A model generated the notes under the pieces. It saw only the letters and a list, made by a program, of their open reading frames with translations, did no database searches and had not been told where the DNA came from. A program made the translations under genes and the position numbers. This document shows, piece by piece, positions 54,447 through 63,749 of a stretch of 64,000 nt of DNA. The stretch's first letter is position 1; each line of letters starts with the position of its first letter. This DNA is from Martinezella rhizogenes (GTDB lineage: Bacteria > Pseudomonadota > Alphaproteobacteria > Rhizobiales > Rhizobiaceae), in assembly GCF_027460065.1 (NCBI RefSeq), contig NZ_JAPYZZ010000019.1:21607-85606 (forward strand), read 5' to 3'.

Positions 54447-54518
54447 GTCATGGTCGGGCTTGACCCGGCCATCCATCGCCGTTGAAAAGGTGGGTCCTCG
54501 GGTCAAGCCCGAGGACGA
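54447..54518. repeat. Palindromic intergenic repeat, family A copy 6
   Basis: About 72 bp from GTCATGGTCGGG to CCCGAGGACGAC, more diverged than the other copies. It lies between convergent HerA-like and TerC genes. Confidence 0.8.
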
Positions 54519-54583
54519 CAAAAGGGGAAATGTCGAACTTGGTCAGAGGCTGAGGAGGTGTTTCCGCCTCCTCGATGAAGACC

Positions 54584-55567
54584 TTATTCGATGGCCTTTG
54601 CTTCCTTCCGTGTCGCAATCAGCGAGCCGATGATGCCGGTTGCGAGGATGGCAACTGTCACGCCGAGCGAAACGGCCGGCGGGATCTTGGCGATGCCGAG
54701 CATATCGGCGACGAAGATTTTCGAACCGACGAAGACCAGAACCGCAGCCAGCGCATATTTCAGATAGGCGAAGCGGTGGATCAGGGCGGCAAGCGCGAAA
54801 TAGAGGGCGCGCAGGCCGAGGATCGCGAAGATGTTCGAGGTGTAGACGATGAACGGATCGGTGGTGATCGCGAAGATCGCCGGGATCGAATCGACCGCGA
54901 AGATCAGGTCGGCGATTTCAACCATGATGAGCGCCAGGAAGAGCGGCGTCACGAAGGTCTTCAGCTTGCCAGTGGTTTCATCGGTTTCCTTGACGAAGAA
55001 TTTTTCACCGTGAAGCTTCTCCGTCACCGGCAGGCGGTTGCGCAGGAATTTCAGGATGCGGTTGTTGCCGATATCGTTCTCGTCATGGTCGGACGAGAAC
55101 AGCATCTTGAGGCCCGTGAAAACGAGGAAGGCCGCAAAGAGATAAAGTACCCAGTGGAAGTTTTCGACGATGGCAGCGCCGCCGGCGATCATGATGCCGC
55201 GCAGGATGATGACGCCGAGGATACCCCAGAGCAGCACACGATGCTGGTACTGACGGGGAATTGCGAAGTAAGAGAAGATCATGGCGATGATGAAGATATT
55301 GTCCATCGCCAGGCTTTTTTCGACCACGAAACCGGTGACGTATTCCATCGCCGATTGCTGGCCGGACTGATACCAGATCCAGCCGCCGAAGGCCAAACCG
55401 ATGGCGATGTAGAAGCCTGACATCAGCAGGCTTTCACGAATGCCGATTTCCTTGGAATTCTTGTGCAGCACGCCGAGATCGAGCGCCAAGAGGCCAAGGA
55501 CGAGAGAAATGAAGACCGCCCACATCCATGTGGGGGTACCGAGAAAATCGTTGAGGAGAAACTCCAT
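54584..55567 (-). CDS. TerC-family integral membrane protein
   Basis: 327 residues with about nine hydrophobic segments. Landmarks are VLHKNSKEIGIRESL, SLAMDNIFIIAMIFSYFAIP with the conserved DN, and IADLIFAVDSIPAIFAITTDPFIVYTSN with the conserved DS. TerC/Alx proteins act in manganese handling, pH response or metal insertion outside the cell; the family is named after tellurite resistance. Alx genes are sometimes behind a Mn riboswitch, but I see no such motif upstream. Transcribed leftward, divergent from rpsD. Confidence 0.92.
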   Translation of the reverse strand: MEFLLNDFLGTPTWMWAVFISLVLGLLALDLGVLHKNSKEIGIRESLLMSGFYIAIGLAFGGWIWYQSGQQSAMEYVTGFVVEKSLAMDNIFIIAMIFSYFAIPRQYQHRVLLWGILGVIILRGIMIAGGAAIVENFHWVLYLFAAFLVFTGLKMLFSSDHDENDIGNNRILKFLRNRLPVTEKLHGEKFFVKETDETTGKLKTFVTPLFLALIMVEIADLIFAVDSIPAIFAITTDPFIVYTSNIFAILGLRALYFALAALIHRFAYLKYALAAVLVFVGSKIFVADMLGIAKIPPAVSLGVTVAILATGIIGSLIATRKEAKAIE

Positions 55568-56019
55568 CAGTCAACCTTTAGCCGGACGAGGTTGGCTTTG
55601 CGGATGGGGAACGTGTGTCAAGAATATACGTGGCCCCCAACCTTAAGAAACTCGACATCACGTGTTGTCCGGTAACACGTCAGAGGGGCCCGAGTTCTGA
55701 TCACGATGCGTAAATGGGTGGCCGTTCGATGTTTTCAAGGGCAGGCTCAAGAAAAAAATCGGCAGGCGCTGTTTGACAAATTTGTAAAACGACTATAGAA
55801 GCCGCCCCAACGCCGGGCAGTGATGTCCGGTGTGTTTTGTTGACTGCCTTGCAGTTTAAAGGCTGACGTTCGGCGGTCAATATCACCGACATGTCCCGTG
55901 GTTTCTCCATTTGCATGTGAGAAGCCTGTCAGAGGCCCTGAAACGGGCCTCAGAGGAGGGCGTGTTTCCTTAAACCGGTTTGGCAACAGACCGGCATAAC
56001 CTTTTGAGAAGGAAATACG
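55568..56019. other. Divergent intergenic region between terC and rpsD
   Basis: About 450 bp. It should hold the leftward terC promoter and the rightward rpsD promoter and leader. Two hairpins stand out: ACGTGTT-N7-AACACGT at 55660-55680 and the stem at 55932-55951. A 512-codon minus-strand frame that begins beyond it is the shadow of rpsD and glsA. Confidence 0.6.
55932..55951 (+). other. Hairpin in the rpsD leader
   Basis: GAGGCCC-TGAAAC-GGGCCTC is a perfect 7-bp stem, 68 bases before the rpsD ATG, followed by AGAGGAGGG. It could be a leader structure for S4 feedback control; this is inference. Confidence 0.45.
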
Positions 56020-56637
56020 ATGAGCAAGCGCGAATCGGCTAAGTACAAAATTGACCGCCGCATGGGCGAAAACATCTGGGGTCGTCCGAAGTCCCCGGTT
56101 AACCGCCGCGAATACGGCCCGGGCCAGCACGGCCAGCGCCGCAAGGGCAAGATGAGCGACTTCGGCACGCAGCTGCGCGCCAAGCAGAAGCTCAAGGGCT
56201 ATTACGGCGAACTGCGCGAAAAGCAGTTCCGCGCCACTTTCGACGAAGCAAACCGTCGCAAGGGTGACACTTCTGAAAACCTGATCGGCCTGCTCGAGTC
56301 GCGTCTGGACGCCATCGTCTACCGCGCCAAGTTCGTTCCGACCGTTTTCGCATCGCGCCAGTTCATCAACCATGGCCACGTCACGGTTAACGGCGTTCGC
56401 GTCAACATCGGTTCTTACCGTTGCAAGGCTGGCGACGTCATCGAAGTTCGTCAGAAGTCCAAGCAGCTGGTTACGGTTCTCGAAGCCGTTCAGCTCGCAG
56501 AGCGTGACGTTCCCGACTACATCGAAGTCGACCACAACAAGATGGTTGCGACCTACGCCCGCGTTCCGTCGCTTTCCGACGTTCCGTACCCGGTCGTCAT
56601 GGAACCGCATCTGGTCGTCGAATTCTACTCGCGTTAA
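56020..56637 (+). CDS. rpsD: 30S ribosomal protein S4
   Basis: 205 residues, the alphaproteobacterial size. The start [20 protein letters not shown] and [20 protein letters not shown], then the S4 RNA-binding domain ([35 protein letters not shown]), are characteristic. AAGGAAAT precedes the start. It stands alone, not in the alpha operon. Terminator right after. Confidence 0.98.
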   Translation: MSKRESAKYKIDRRMGENIWGRPKSPVNRREYGPGQHGQRRKGKMSDFGTQLRAKQKLKGYYGELREKQFRATFDEANRRKGDTSENLIGLLESRLDAIVYRAKFVPTVFASRQFINHGHVTVNGVRVNIGSYRCKAGDVIEVRQKSKQLVTVLEAVQLAERDVPDYIEVDHNKMVATYARVPSLSDVPYPVVMEPHLVVEFYSR

Positions 56638-56660
56638 TCGACGCGTTTCAGTATTGAGAA

Positions 56661-56685
56661 AGCCGCCCCTCGGGGCGGCTTTTTT
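56661..56685 (+). terminator. Terminator of rpsD
   Basis: AGCCGCCC-CTCG-GGGCGGCT, then TTTTTTG; it lies 24 bp after the rpsD stop and resembles the ilvD terminator. Confidence 0.9.
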
Positions 56686-56706
56686 GTTTGCTGGGGAAGG
56701 CTTTGC

Positions 56707-57636
56707 ATGCAGGACATTCAGGCGATCGTCGATTCCATCTATGACAGCATGCTGCCGAGACTGGGTGAGGGGAAGGTTGCGGATTACATTCCCGAACTCG
56801 CCAAGGTCGATCCCAACCAGTTCGGCATCGCCATCACCACCGTCGATGGGACGACCTATACGGCCGGCAATGCGCTTGTGCCGTTTTCGATCCAGAGTAT
56901 CTCCAAGGTCTTCATGCTGACGCTGGCGCTCGGCAAGGCGGGAGAGACGGTGTGGAACCGGGTGGGGCGCGAACCATCGGGATCGTCTTTCAATTCCATC
57001 GTCCAGCTGGAACATGAGCACGGTATCCCGCGCAATCCCTTCGTGAATGCCGGCGCAATCGTGGTGACCGATATCGTTCTTTCCGGCCACCAGCCGCGTG
57101 AGGCGATTGGCGAGCTTCTGCGCTTCGTGCGTTATCTCGCGGACGATGACACCATCAGCATCGACGATACGGTGGCGAAATCCGAGCAGGCGACGGGGTT
57201 CCGCAATTTCGCGCTCGCCAATTTCATGCGCTCCTTCGGCAATCTGCACCATCCCGTCGAATATACGCTCGGTGTTTATTTCCACCAGTGCGCGCTTTCC
57301 ATGACCTGCGCCCAGCTATCCCGTGCCGGGCTTTTCCTTGCCAATCGCGGCCGCAATCCGCTGACCGGCCATACCGTCGTCTCGGACCGCCGGGCGCGAC
57401 GCATCAATGCGCTGATGCTGACCTGTGGCCATTATGACGGATCGGGCGATTTCGCCTATCATGTCGGCCTGCCGGGCAAGAGCGGCGTTGGCGGCGGCAT
57501 CATGGCGGTGGCGCCGGGCAATGCGTCGATTGCGGTCTGGTCGCCGGGTCTCAACAAGGTGGGTAATTCGGCGCTCGGGTCACAGGCGCTGGAATTGCTG
57601 GCGACGAAAACCGGCTGGTCGGTATTCGGGGCTTGA
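56707..57636 (+). CDS. glsA: Glutaminase
   Basis: 309 residues. Catalytic Ser in [12 protein letters not shown] (S-x-x-K), plus [30 protein letters not shown] and the later [16 protein letters not shown] and [18 protein letters not shown] blocks. It belongs to the beta-lactamase-like glutaminase family and makes glutamate from glutamine. It lies 70 bp after rpsD beyond its terminator. Confidence 0.94.
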   Translation: MQDIQAIVDSIYDSMLPRLGEGKVADYIPELAKVDPNQFGIAITTVDGTTYTAGNALVPFSIQSISKVFMLTLALGKAGETVWNRVGREPSGSSFNSIVQLEHEHGIPRNPFVNAGAIVVTDIVLSGHQPREAIGELLRFVRYLADDDTISIDDTVAKSEQATGFRNFALANFMRSFGNLHHPVEYTLGVYFHQCALSMTCAQLSRAGLFLANRGRNPLTGHTVVSDRRARRINALMLTCGHYDGSGDFAYHVGLPGKSGVGGGIMAVAPGNASIAVWSPGLNKVGNSALGSQALELLATKTGWSVFGA

Positions 57637-57697
57637 TATTGCAGGCGGATGGGGGCATTGCCTGCATGAAGAACGGCAGTCGTGCCGGAGCGAGCGG

Positions 57698-58621
57698 ATG
57701 ATGAACATTCTCACCAAGATCGATGACATCGCGGATATGGTTGGGGCGGATCAGGACGCGTCCGAGGAAAACGGCAGCTCGCATCCGCTGTTCGACAATG
57801 CGCCGCGATCGGTCTCGTTCAACAAGCTGCGCAAGCGGCTGCTGCGCAATGTGCGCCAGGCGTTTGAAGATTTCGGCATGCTGAAGGGTCAGAAGCGCTG
57901 GCTTGTCGGCCTTTCCGGCGGCAAGGACAGCTATGGTCTTCTGGCCTTGCTGCTCGATCTCAAATGGCGCGGGCTTTTGCCGGTGGAGCTGGTGGCCTGC
58001 AATCTCGATCAGGGCCAGCCGAATTTTCCCAAGCACGTCCTGCCGGAATATCTGGCGAAGATCGGTGTCGCCCATCGCATCGAATATCGCGATACCTATT
58101 CGGTGGTGAAAGAAAAGGTGCCTTCCGGCGGCACTTACTGTTCGCTCTGTTCGCGGCTGCGGCGCGGTAATCTCTACCGCATCGCGCGGGAGGAGGGCTG
58201 CGACGCGCTGCTGCTCGGCCATCACCGTGAGGATATTCTCGAGACCTTTTTCATGAACTTCTTCCATGGCGGCCGGCTTGCCGGCATGCCGGCGAAGCTT
58301 TTAAATGACGAGGGTGACCTGATGGTCATGCGCCCGCTTGCCTATTGCGCCGAAGAGGATATGGCGAAATTTGCAGCCGCCATGGAATTCCCGATCATTC
58401 CCTGTGACCTCTGCGGCTCGCAGGACGGGCTTCAGCGCAATGCGATGAAAGAGATGCTGGCGGATATCGAACGGCGCATGCCGGGCCGCAAGGATGTGAT
58501 GCTGCGGGCACTTGCCCACGTTAATCCGTCGCATCTGCTGGACCCTAAGTTTTTTGATTTTTCGGCGCTTGCTGTCACCGGCGCGTCACCTGAAGAGCGT
58601 AGGGAGGCCAGCCCTCCCTGA
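57698..58621 (+). CDS. ttcA: tRNA 2-thiocytidine biosynthesis protein
   Basis: 307 residues from the ATG at 57698 (GGAG seven bases ahead; next ATG at 57701). The ATP-PPase loop is [12 protein letters not shown], with the cluster ligands in [11 protein letters not shown] and a Cys in IPCDLCGSQ. TtcA thiolates C32 of tRNA using an Fe-S cluster. The N-terminal 30 residues are acidic. The following phosphatase gene starts 19 bases after its stop. Confidence 0.93.
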   Translation: MMNILTKIDDIADMVGADQDASEENGSSHPLFDNAPRSVSFNKLRKRLLRNVRQAFEDFGMLKGQKRWLVGLSGGKDSYGLLALLLDLKWRGLLPVELVACNLDQGQPNFPKHVLPEYLAKIGVAHRIEYRDTYSVVKEKVPSGGTYCSLCSRLRRGNLYRIAREEGCDALLLGHHREDILETFFMNFFHGGRLAGMPAKLLNDEGDLMVMRPLAYCAEEDMAKFAAAMEFPIIPCDLCGSQDGLQRNAMKEMLADIERRMPGRKDVMLRALAHVNPSHLLDPKFFDFSALAVTGASPEERREASPP

Positions 58622-58640
58622 TGAAGAAGTGCCCCGCGCC

Positions 58641-59468
58641 ATGAGCCTTTCCGATAAAGATATCGAATTCCTCGTTTCCACCGTCGCCGCTGCCGGCCGT
58701 GAGGAAATCATGCCCCGCTTCCGAAACCTGAGCGCCGGCGACATCTCTGAAAAGACCTCCGCCATCGATCTCGTCACCGAGGCAGATGTTCTGGCGGAAA
58801 AGGCGATCACCACCGCGCTGCTTGAGCGGTTTCCGAAGGCCCATATCGTCGGCGAAGAGACGTATGAGGCGGACCCATCAGTCATTCCAGCCCTTGCCGA
58901 TGCGCCGCTTGCCTTCGTGATCGATCCCATCGACGGCACTTTCAATTATGCTTCCGGCTTTCCTGCTTTTGGCACATTGCTTGCGGTCACCGTCAAGGGT
59001 GAGACGGTGGCGGGCATCATCCACGATCCCGTCATGGGCGATACCATCGTTGCACTCAAGGGTGAGGGGGCCTATCTCCACCGCAAGAACGGTTCGCAGG
59101 CGAAGCTCAAGGTCGCCGATCCCGTGCAATTGTCCGAGATGGTCGGTATCTTTTCCTGGGGCCACAGCCATGAGGATCGCCGTCCTGTCATCGCCGCCAA
59201 TATGGCAAAGATCAAGATGGCGCTTTCAATCAATTGCTCGGCACATGAATATTGGCTTGCCTCGGCCGGCAAGCTGCATTTCATCGGCCATGAAAAGCTG
59301 ATGCCCTGGGATCACCTCGCCGGTGTTCTCGTTCATCAGGAGGCCGGCGGTTACACGGCCCGTTTCGACAATACGCCCTACCGGCCCGGCCAGACGACTG
59401 GAGGCATCCTGTCCGCTCCCGACAGGGAGAGCTGGAAGATGCTGCGACGGGAAATCGTCGCGTTATAA
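58641..59468 (+). CDS. Inositol monophosphatase family protein 1
   Basis: 275 residues from the ATG at 58641. Metal site 1 residues are in VGEETYEADP, and the signature is FVIDPIDGTFNYASGFPAFG. The second signature is MPWDHLAGVLVHQEAGG. Family members remove phosphate from myo-inositol phosphate, histidinol phosphate or 3'-phosphoadenosine 5'-phosphate; which one is not clear. It shares about half of its motifs with the next gene, suggesting tandem duplication. Confidence 0.9.
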   Translation: MSLSDKDIEFLVSTVAAAGREEIMPRFRNLSAGDISEKTSAIDLVTEADVLAEKAITTALLERFPKAHIVGEETYEADPSVIPALADAPLAFVIDPIDGTFNYASGFPAFGTLLAVTVKGETVAGIIHDPVMGDTIVALKGEGAYLHRKNGSQAKLKVADPVQLSEMVGIFSWGHSHEDRRPVIAANMAKIKMALSINCSAHEYWLASAGKLHFIGHEKLMPWDHLAGVLVHQEAGGYTARFDNTPYRPGQTTGGILSAPDRESWKMLRREIVAL

Positions 59469-59498
59469 GATTGATGCTCAGATAGAAGGATATCGCCC

Positions 59499-60323
59499 AT
59501 GGCCATCGAACTCGACATCGCCTCTCTTGCCAATGCGCTTCAGGAAGCGGCGGCAGTGGAAATCCTGCCGCGGTTCCGCAATCTGGGCGAGGGCGATGTG
59601 CGGATCAAGAGCGAGGCTATCGACCTCGTGACCGAAGCTGACGAGGCTGCCGAGCGGCTGATCCGCGCGCGGGTACAGGAAATCATGCCGCAGGCGCTGT
59701 TCATCGGTGAAGAGGCGGTCGCGGCGGATGCGTCTCTGCTCGGCAAGCTTGCCGATGCCGATCTTGCCGTGGTGGTCGATCCCATTGACGGCACCTATAA
59801 TTTCGCTTCCGGCCTGCCGCTCTTCGGCGTGATGATGAGCGTCATCTCCAAGGGCGAGACCGTGGCCGGCCTGATCTTCGATCCGATGGGCAATGACTGG
59901 GCGATTGCCGAAAAAGGCTCGGGCGCATGGCTTTGCAGCGCCGATGGCGCGCAGACGCAGATGTCCGTGGTGCCGGCGCCGGAACTGTCGCAGATGGTGG
60001 GTATCGCCAATACCGGCTATTTCGACGTGGAGACCCGGCGCAAGATTTTGATGAACCTTGCGGATGTGCGGCTGTTCACCAGCTATCGTTGTGCTGCGCA
60101 TGAATACCGCCTGTTCTGTGGCGGCCACATGCATTTCCTGATGTATAACAAGCTGATGCCCTGGGACCATCTGGCTGGCACATTGATCTCGCAGGAATCG
60201 GGTGCCTACGCCGCCCGTCTCGATGGCTCGCCCTACCTGCCGCGCCATGTGGATGGCGGGCTGCTGCTGGCGCCGGATCAGGAGACGTGGGAATTGCTGC
60301 GCGAGAAGATTTTTACGGTTTAA
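59499..60323 (+). CDS. Inositol monophosphatase family protein 2
   Basis: 274 residues. Metal site GEEAVAADAS, signature VVVDPIDGTYNFASGLPLFG, then MPWDHLAGTLISQESGA. It is 30 bp after the first copy in the same direction and clearly homologous to it through motif order and flanks (PRFRNLGEGD versus PRFRNLSAGD). The two may differ in substrate. A strong terminator follows. Confidence 0.9.
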   Translation: MAIELDIASLANALQEAAAVEILPRFRNLGEGDVRIKSEAIDLVTEADEAAERLIRARVQEIMPQALFIGEEAVAADASLLGKLADADLAVVVDPIDGTYNFASGLPLFGVMMSVISKGETVAGLIFDPMGNDWAIAEKGSGAWLCSADGAQTQMSVVPAPELSQMVGIANTGYFDVETRRKILMNLADVRLFTSYRCAAHEYRLFCGGHMHFLMYNKLMPWDHLAGTLISQESGAYAARLDGSPYLPRHVDGGLLLAPDQETWELLREKIFTV

Positions 60324-60344
60324 TCGGCAACGGCTTTTTCAATA

Positions 60345-60380
60345 AAAGGGCGCGGAACAGAATTCCGCGCCCTTTCTTTT
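60345..60380. terminator. Bidirectional terminator after the phosphatase pair
   Basis: AAAGGGCGCGGAA-CAGAA-TTCCGCGCCCTTT is a 13-bp perfect stem, then CTTTTT on the plus strand. It sits between the convergent phosphatase and MFS genes and can serve both. Confidence 0.9.
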
Positions 60381-60393
60381 TGTCGACGTGAAT

Positions 60394-61644
60394 TTACCGT
60401 GTCGGCTTGTTATGGGCCTGAAACAGCATGCCCTTTTCACCGATCAGCACGAAGATCAGGCCGATGATGGAGACCACGAAGAAGCCGGCAACCATGGGCA
60501 GCGCCGTGCCATCGAAGGCCTGGCCGATGGCGGCGCCGATCAGCGAGCCGCCAACCGTTCCCATGAAGCCCATGACAGAGGAAGCCGTGCCGGCGACGTG
60601 GCCAAGCGGTTCCATGGCGAGCGAGTTGAAGTTCGAGCCGATCCAGCCGAACTGGAACATGGCGAGCGCGAAGAACACGATGAAGATGGCAAAGGGCATC
60701 GGTTCCGGCCCAATCATCTGCACCACCAGCCACAGGAAGGTGATGGCGATGAAGCCGAGCAGCGAGCCGTGCGACAGCTTGCGCATGCCGATCCGGCCGA
60801 CCAGCCTTGCGTTGATGAAGGACGAGAAGGCCATGAATAAGGCAACGCCGGCAAAGGCCGCAGCAAACCATGCACCAAGGCCGTAAATGCCCTTATAGAC
60901 CTGTTCAGCCGAGTTGATGAAGCCGAACAGCGCCCCGAAAATGAAGGTGCTGGATAGCGTATAACAGAGCACGATTCGGTTGGTGAGCACGATCTTGAAG
61001 CCACCGAGGATCGAACGAGCCGTGAAGGGCCTGACGTCATCGGGATGCAGGGTTTCCGGCAGGCGGAAATACATCCAGGCCGTCACGACGGCAGCGATGC
61101 CGGCCATGAAGGCGAAGATCAGGTGCCAGTCGCCGAAGAAGAGCACGATCTGGCCGGTGCCGGGCGCGATAACAGGAACGACCATAAAGACCATCATGAT
61201 CAGCGACATGACTTCCGCCATCTGCCGGCCGCCATAGATATCACGCACGATCGAGATGGTGATGACGCGTGTTGCCGCCGAACCGATGCCCTGAATGAAG
61301 CGCAGGACCAGCAGGCCGGCGAAGGATGGGACGAAAACGACGGCGATGGCCGAAACGATGTAGATCGCAAGCCCGACGAGCATCGGCTTGCGGCGCCCGA
61401 AACGGTCCGAAATCGGACCGTAAAGAAGCTGAGCGATACCGAAGCCGAGGAGGTAGGTCGAAATCACGTATTGGCGGTGGTTTTCATTGACGACGCCCAG
61501 TGATGCGCCGATTTCCTGAAGACCGGGCAGCATGATGTCGATGGCCAGCGCATTCAGCGCCATCAGCATGGCGGCCAGCGCAATGAATTCCGTGCGCCCC
61601 ATCGAGCCTGCGCGCGACGTGGTGGATTGTGAAAGTTCTGTCAC
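60394..61644 (-). CDS. MFS drug-efflux pump (Bcr/CflA family)
   Basis: About 416 residues from a GTG at 61644 (GGGGC upstream); the ATG at 61680 lies in the hairpin at 61671-61691, and an ATG at 61602 is also possible. Twelve hydrophobic segments. The sequence ALAIDIMLPGLQEIGASLG with LLYGPISDRFGRRKPMLVGL is the loop 2-3 motif of the Bcr/CflA drug exporters. Substrate is unknown. It follows grxD in the same direction after the hairpin. Confidence 0.87.
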   Translation of the reverse strand: MTELSQSTTSRAGSMGRTEFIALAAMLMALNALAIDIMLPGLQEIGASLGVVNENHRQYVISTYLLGFGIAQLLYGPISDRFGRRKPMLVGLAIYIVSAIAVVFVPSFAGLLVLRFIQGIGSAATRVITISIVRDIYGGRQMAEVMSLIMMVFMVVPVIAPGTGQIVLFFGDWHLIFAFMAGIAAVVTAWMYFRLPETLHPDDVRPFTARSILGGFKIVLTNRIVLCYTLSSTFIFGALFGFINSAEQVYKGIYGLGAWFAAAFAGVALFMAFSSFINARLVGRIGMRKLSHGSLLGFIAITFLWLVVQMIGPEPMPFAIFIVFFALAMFQFGWIGSNFNSLAMEPLGHVAGTASSVMGFMGTVGGSLIGAAIGQAFDGTALPMVAGFFVVSIIGLIFVLIGEKGMLFQAHNKPTR

Positions 61645-61670
61645 AGGATTGCCCCAAAAAGAACGGCAAA

Positions 61671-61691
61671 GGCGTTGCATGAAGCAACGCC
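61671..61691 (-). terminator. Hairpin between grxD and the MFS gene
   Basis: GGCGTTGC-N5-GCAACGCC is a perfect 8-bp stem, followed on the minus strand by TTTGCCGTTCTTTTT. It is probably a weak terminator for grxD. Confidence 0.55.
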
Positions 61692-61738
61692 TGGCATAAT
61701 TTCTGACAATCAGGGTGGGCCGGATGAACCGGCCGAAA

Positions 61739-62074
61739 TCAGGCCGCGCCGCGGACGCTGATACCCTGTTCTTGGAAGTGGCTCTGCAACTCGCCGGACT
61801 GGAACATCTCTCTCACGATGTCACAGCCGCCGACGAATTCGCCCTTGACGTAGAGCTGCGGAATGGTCGGCCAGTTGGAATAATCCTTGATGCCCTGACG
61901 GATGTCGGCATCAGCAAGCACGTTGATGCCCTTGTAGTCGACGCCGAGATAATCGAGGATCTGTACCACCTGGCCGGAAAAACCGCACTGCGGAAATTGC
62001 GGGGTGCCCTTCATGAAAAGAACGATGTCGTTGCTCTTCACTTCGCTGTCGATCATGTCGTTAATGCCGCTCAT
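61739..62074 (-). CDS. grxD: Monothiol glutaredoxin (Grx4-type)
   Basis: 111 residues. The active site is CGFS in [16 protein letters not shown], and the family-typical [34 protein letters not shown] follows. These proteins carry and deliver Fe-S clusters and signal iron status, often with BolA. A bolA gene is not in the window. Confidence 0.95.
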   Translation of the reverse strand: MSGINDMIDSEVKSNDIVLFMKGTPQFPQCGFSGQVVQILDYLGVDYKGINVLADADIRQGIKDYSNWPTIPQLYVKGEFVGGCDIVREMFQSGELQSHFQEQGISVRGAA

Positions 62075-62218
62075 AGGCTTATTCCTTTCACATGCGGTTC
62101 AAGGCCGCTGCTTTCTGTTTGTTCCTAAATAACATGTCGCGGCGCGATTTCCACCCGTCGCATGGAAAAAATACGACCGCTCGCAATGCATGAGACGCCA
62201 AAAAATGGCCTTTGACGC

Positions 62219-62467
62219 CTAACGATATCTCTGCCGGCTGCGAGCGGCGGCGGTGCGTCTCTTGCTCACCTGCTTCTTGGCCGGTTTGGGTTTGATGGCG
62301 GCGTTGAGTGCGGCTTCCAGAACAGAACCAACGATGCCACCGGCTAGGGAGCCGGTGCTTTTCGTCCGGCGCGCGCGGCGCGTCTTGCGGATGCCGGACT
62401 TGGTGAGGACTTCAGCCAGAGCGCCCTTGACGACGCCGTTGAGCAACTGATCGACGATGCCAGACAA
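62219..62467 (-). CDS. Small basic protein of unknown function (TTG start)
   Basis: 82 residues from a TTG with GAGGG just upstream. The N-terminal half is amphipathic (MSGIVDQLLNGVVKGALAEV). The C-terminal half is rich in Lys and Arg (KPKPAKKQVSKRR). It could bind nucleic acid or membrane lipids. No family is recognised; it lies between grxD and the membrane hydrolase gene, divergent from the latter. Confidence 0.55.
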   Translation of the reverse strand: MSGIVDQLLNGVVKGALAEVLTKSGIRKTRRARRTKSTGSLAGGIVGSVLEAALNAAIKPKPAKKQVSKRRTAAARSRQRYR

Positions 62468-62577
62468 ATTTCCCTCACCGATAAATAAATCATATTTCCG
62501 TCGCGATTTTTACTATACGTGCATCGCCCACTGTATCAAGCGATCCTTTCGGGTGCCTCCAGCCTGAAGGTTTATGC

Positions 62578-63726
62578 ATGCCGACCGTCAAGTCACGACT
62601 TGTTCTTTATTTCCCCGGTTTCGATCCGCTCGATGCGGCGGCCCATCATCTGCGCTACCAGCGCGCCGCGGGGCTGGCGGGAAAGACATGGGACGTCAAT
62701 TATGCGGTAGGGCCGCTGGAGAGCAGGCCGGCGGGCGAAGCATTCACGGTGGAGGCCTCGGCGGGCGACTGGCGGACACGGTCGGATATTCTTGTCTATG
62801 ACCATAACGACGTCATCTCGCAGCTGCGGGATGCGTCCGTGTGGCGGCAGGTCTGGCTGGGTTTCAAGGCCGGGGCGGGCATCGTGAGTGAGGGCGGTGC
62901 TGCACTTTATCTGCGCCACGCCTGGCGGTTCGGGCTGTTCTTCATCTTCCCGTTCCTGCTGATGCTTGTCGGTGGCGCGCTTGCTGCCGGGATTGCACTT
63001 TCGCCATGGCTCTTCGCTTTGCCGCTCTGGCTTCTGGTGGTCAGCCTTCCCGCTGCCGCCCTGTTTTTCGTGAAGGCGTTCCTGCCTTTTGCGGAGCGGT
63101 TTCACACTTTGCATCTTTATGCGGACTGGCGTTTCGCGCTCGCGGTCGGCCGCGATGAGCCGATTGCCCGTGACTGGATCGAGGAGAGGGCAGCGCTTGT
63201 GGTGACGGCGCTCGAACAGCCCTCGGATGAGGTTCTGGTGGTGTCGCACAGCATGGGTGCCAGCCTCGCGCTCGCGGTCATCGGCCGCGTGCTGGAGCTG
63301 AAGCCGGATGTGCTGGATGGCCGCAAGCTGTCTTTCGCGACGCTGGGCGGTGCTGCGCTGCAATGTGCGTTCCTGTCGAGCGCGGACCGGCTTCGCGAGA
63401 GCGTCGGCGCAATCGCACGTCACCCAGAAGTGACATGGTTCGATATCCAGTGCCTCACCGATCCGATCCATCTTTATCGCTGCAACACGGTGGCGCTGAC
63501 GGGTCACCGCGATGCGCCGCAGCCGAAGATCGTACCGATCCGTTTCAAGCATTCGCTTTCACCGGAGCGTTACAAGAAAAACAAGCGCAATTTCCTGCGT
63601 ATGCACCGGCAATATGTTCTCGGGCCGGATCGCAGATCAGGTTACGATTTCACCCTTTTGACGGCGGGGCCGCTGCCGGCAGCCTCTTTTGCCGATCTGG
63701 AATCGCAGAGCCCGCCCGCTCTCTAA
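62578..63726 (+). CDS. Membrane protein with alpha/beta-hydrolase-like fold
   Basis: 382 residues. A pattern like RLVLYFPGFDPLDAAAHHLRY opens the protein. Two hydrophobic segments (about residues 121-140 and 145-165) follow the N-terminal domain. A nucleophile elbow-like VSHSMGASLA occurs at about residue 222, so it may be a serine hydrolase. LVVTALEQPSDEVL precedes it. The family is not recognised beyond that; rhizobial relatives likely exist. It is the last complete gene before the insertion sequence. Confidence 0.6.
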   Translation: MPTVKSRLVLYFPGFDPLDAAAHHLRYQRAAGLAGKTWDVNYAVGPLESRPAGEAFTVEASAGDWRTRSDILVYDHNDVISQLRDASVWRQVWLGFKAGAGIVSEGGAALYLRHAWRFGLFFIFPFLLMLVGGALAAGIALSPWLFALPLWLLVVSLPAAALFFVKAFLPFAERFHTLHLYADWRFALAVGRDEPIARDWIEERAALVVTALEQPSDEVLVVSHSMGASLALAVIGRVLELKPDVLDGRKLSFATLGGAALQCAFLSSADRLRESVGAIARHPEVTWFDIQCLTDPIHLYRCNTVALTGHRDAPQPKIVPIRFKHSLSPERYKKNKRNFLRMHRQYVLGPDRRSGYDFTLLTAGPLPAASFADLESQSPPAL

Positions 63727-63749
63727 GAGTTCTCATCCTGCCTGGTATG

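Noticed and set aside
55568..55700. Possible Mn riboswitch (yybP-ykoY type) before terC
   Set aside because: The conserved GGGGAGUA-type core is not seen in the leader on the minus strand.
55747..57285. A 512-codon minus-strand frame over rpsD and glsA
   Set aside because: Both plus-strand genes are certain by motif; the antisense frame has no recognisable domain.
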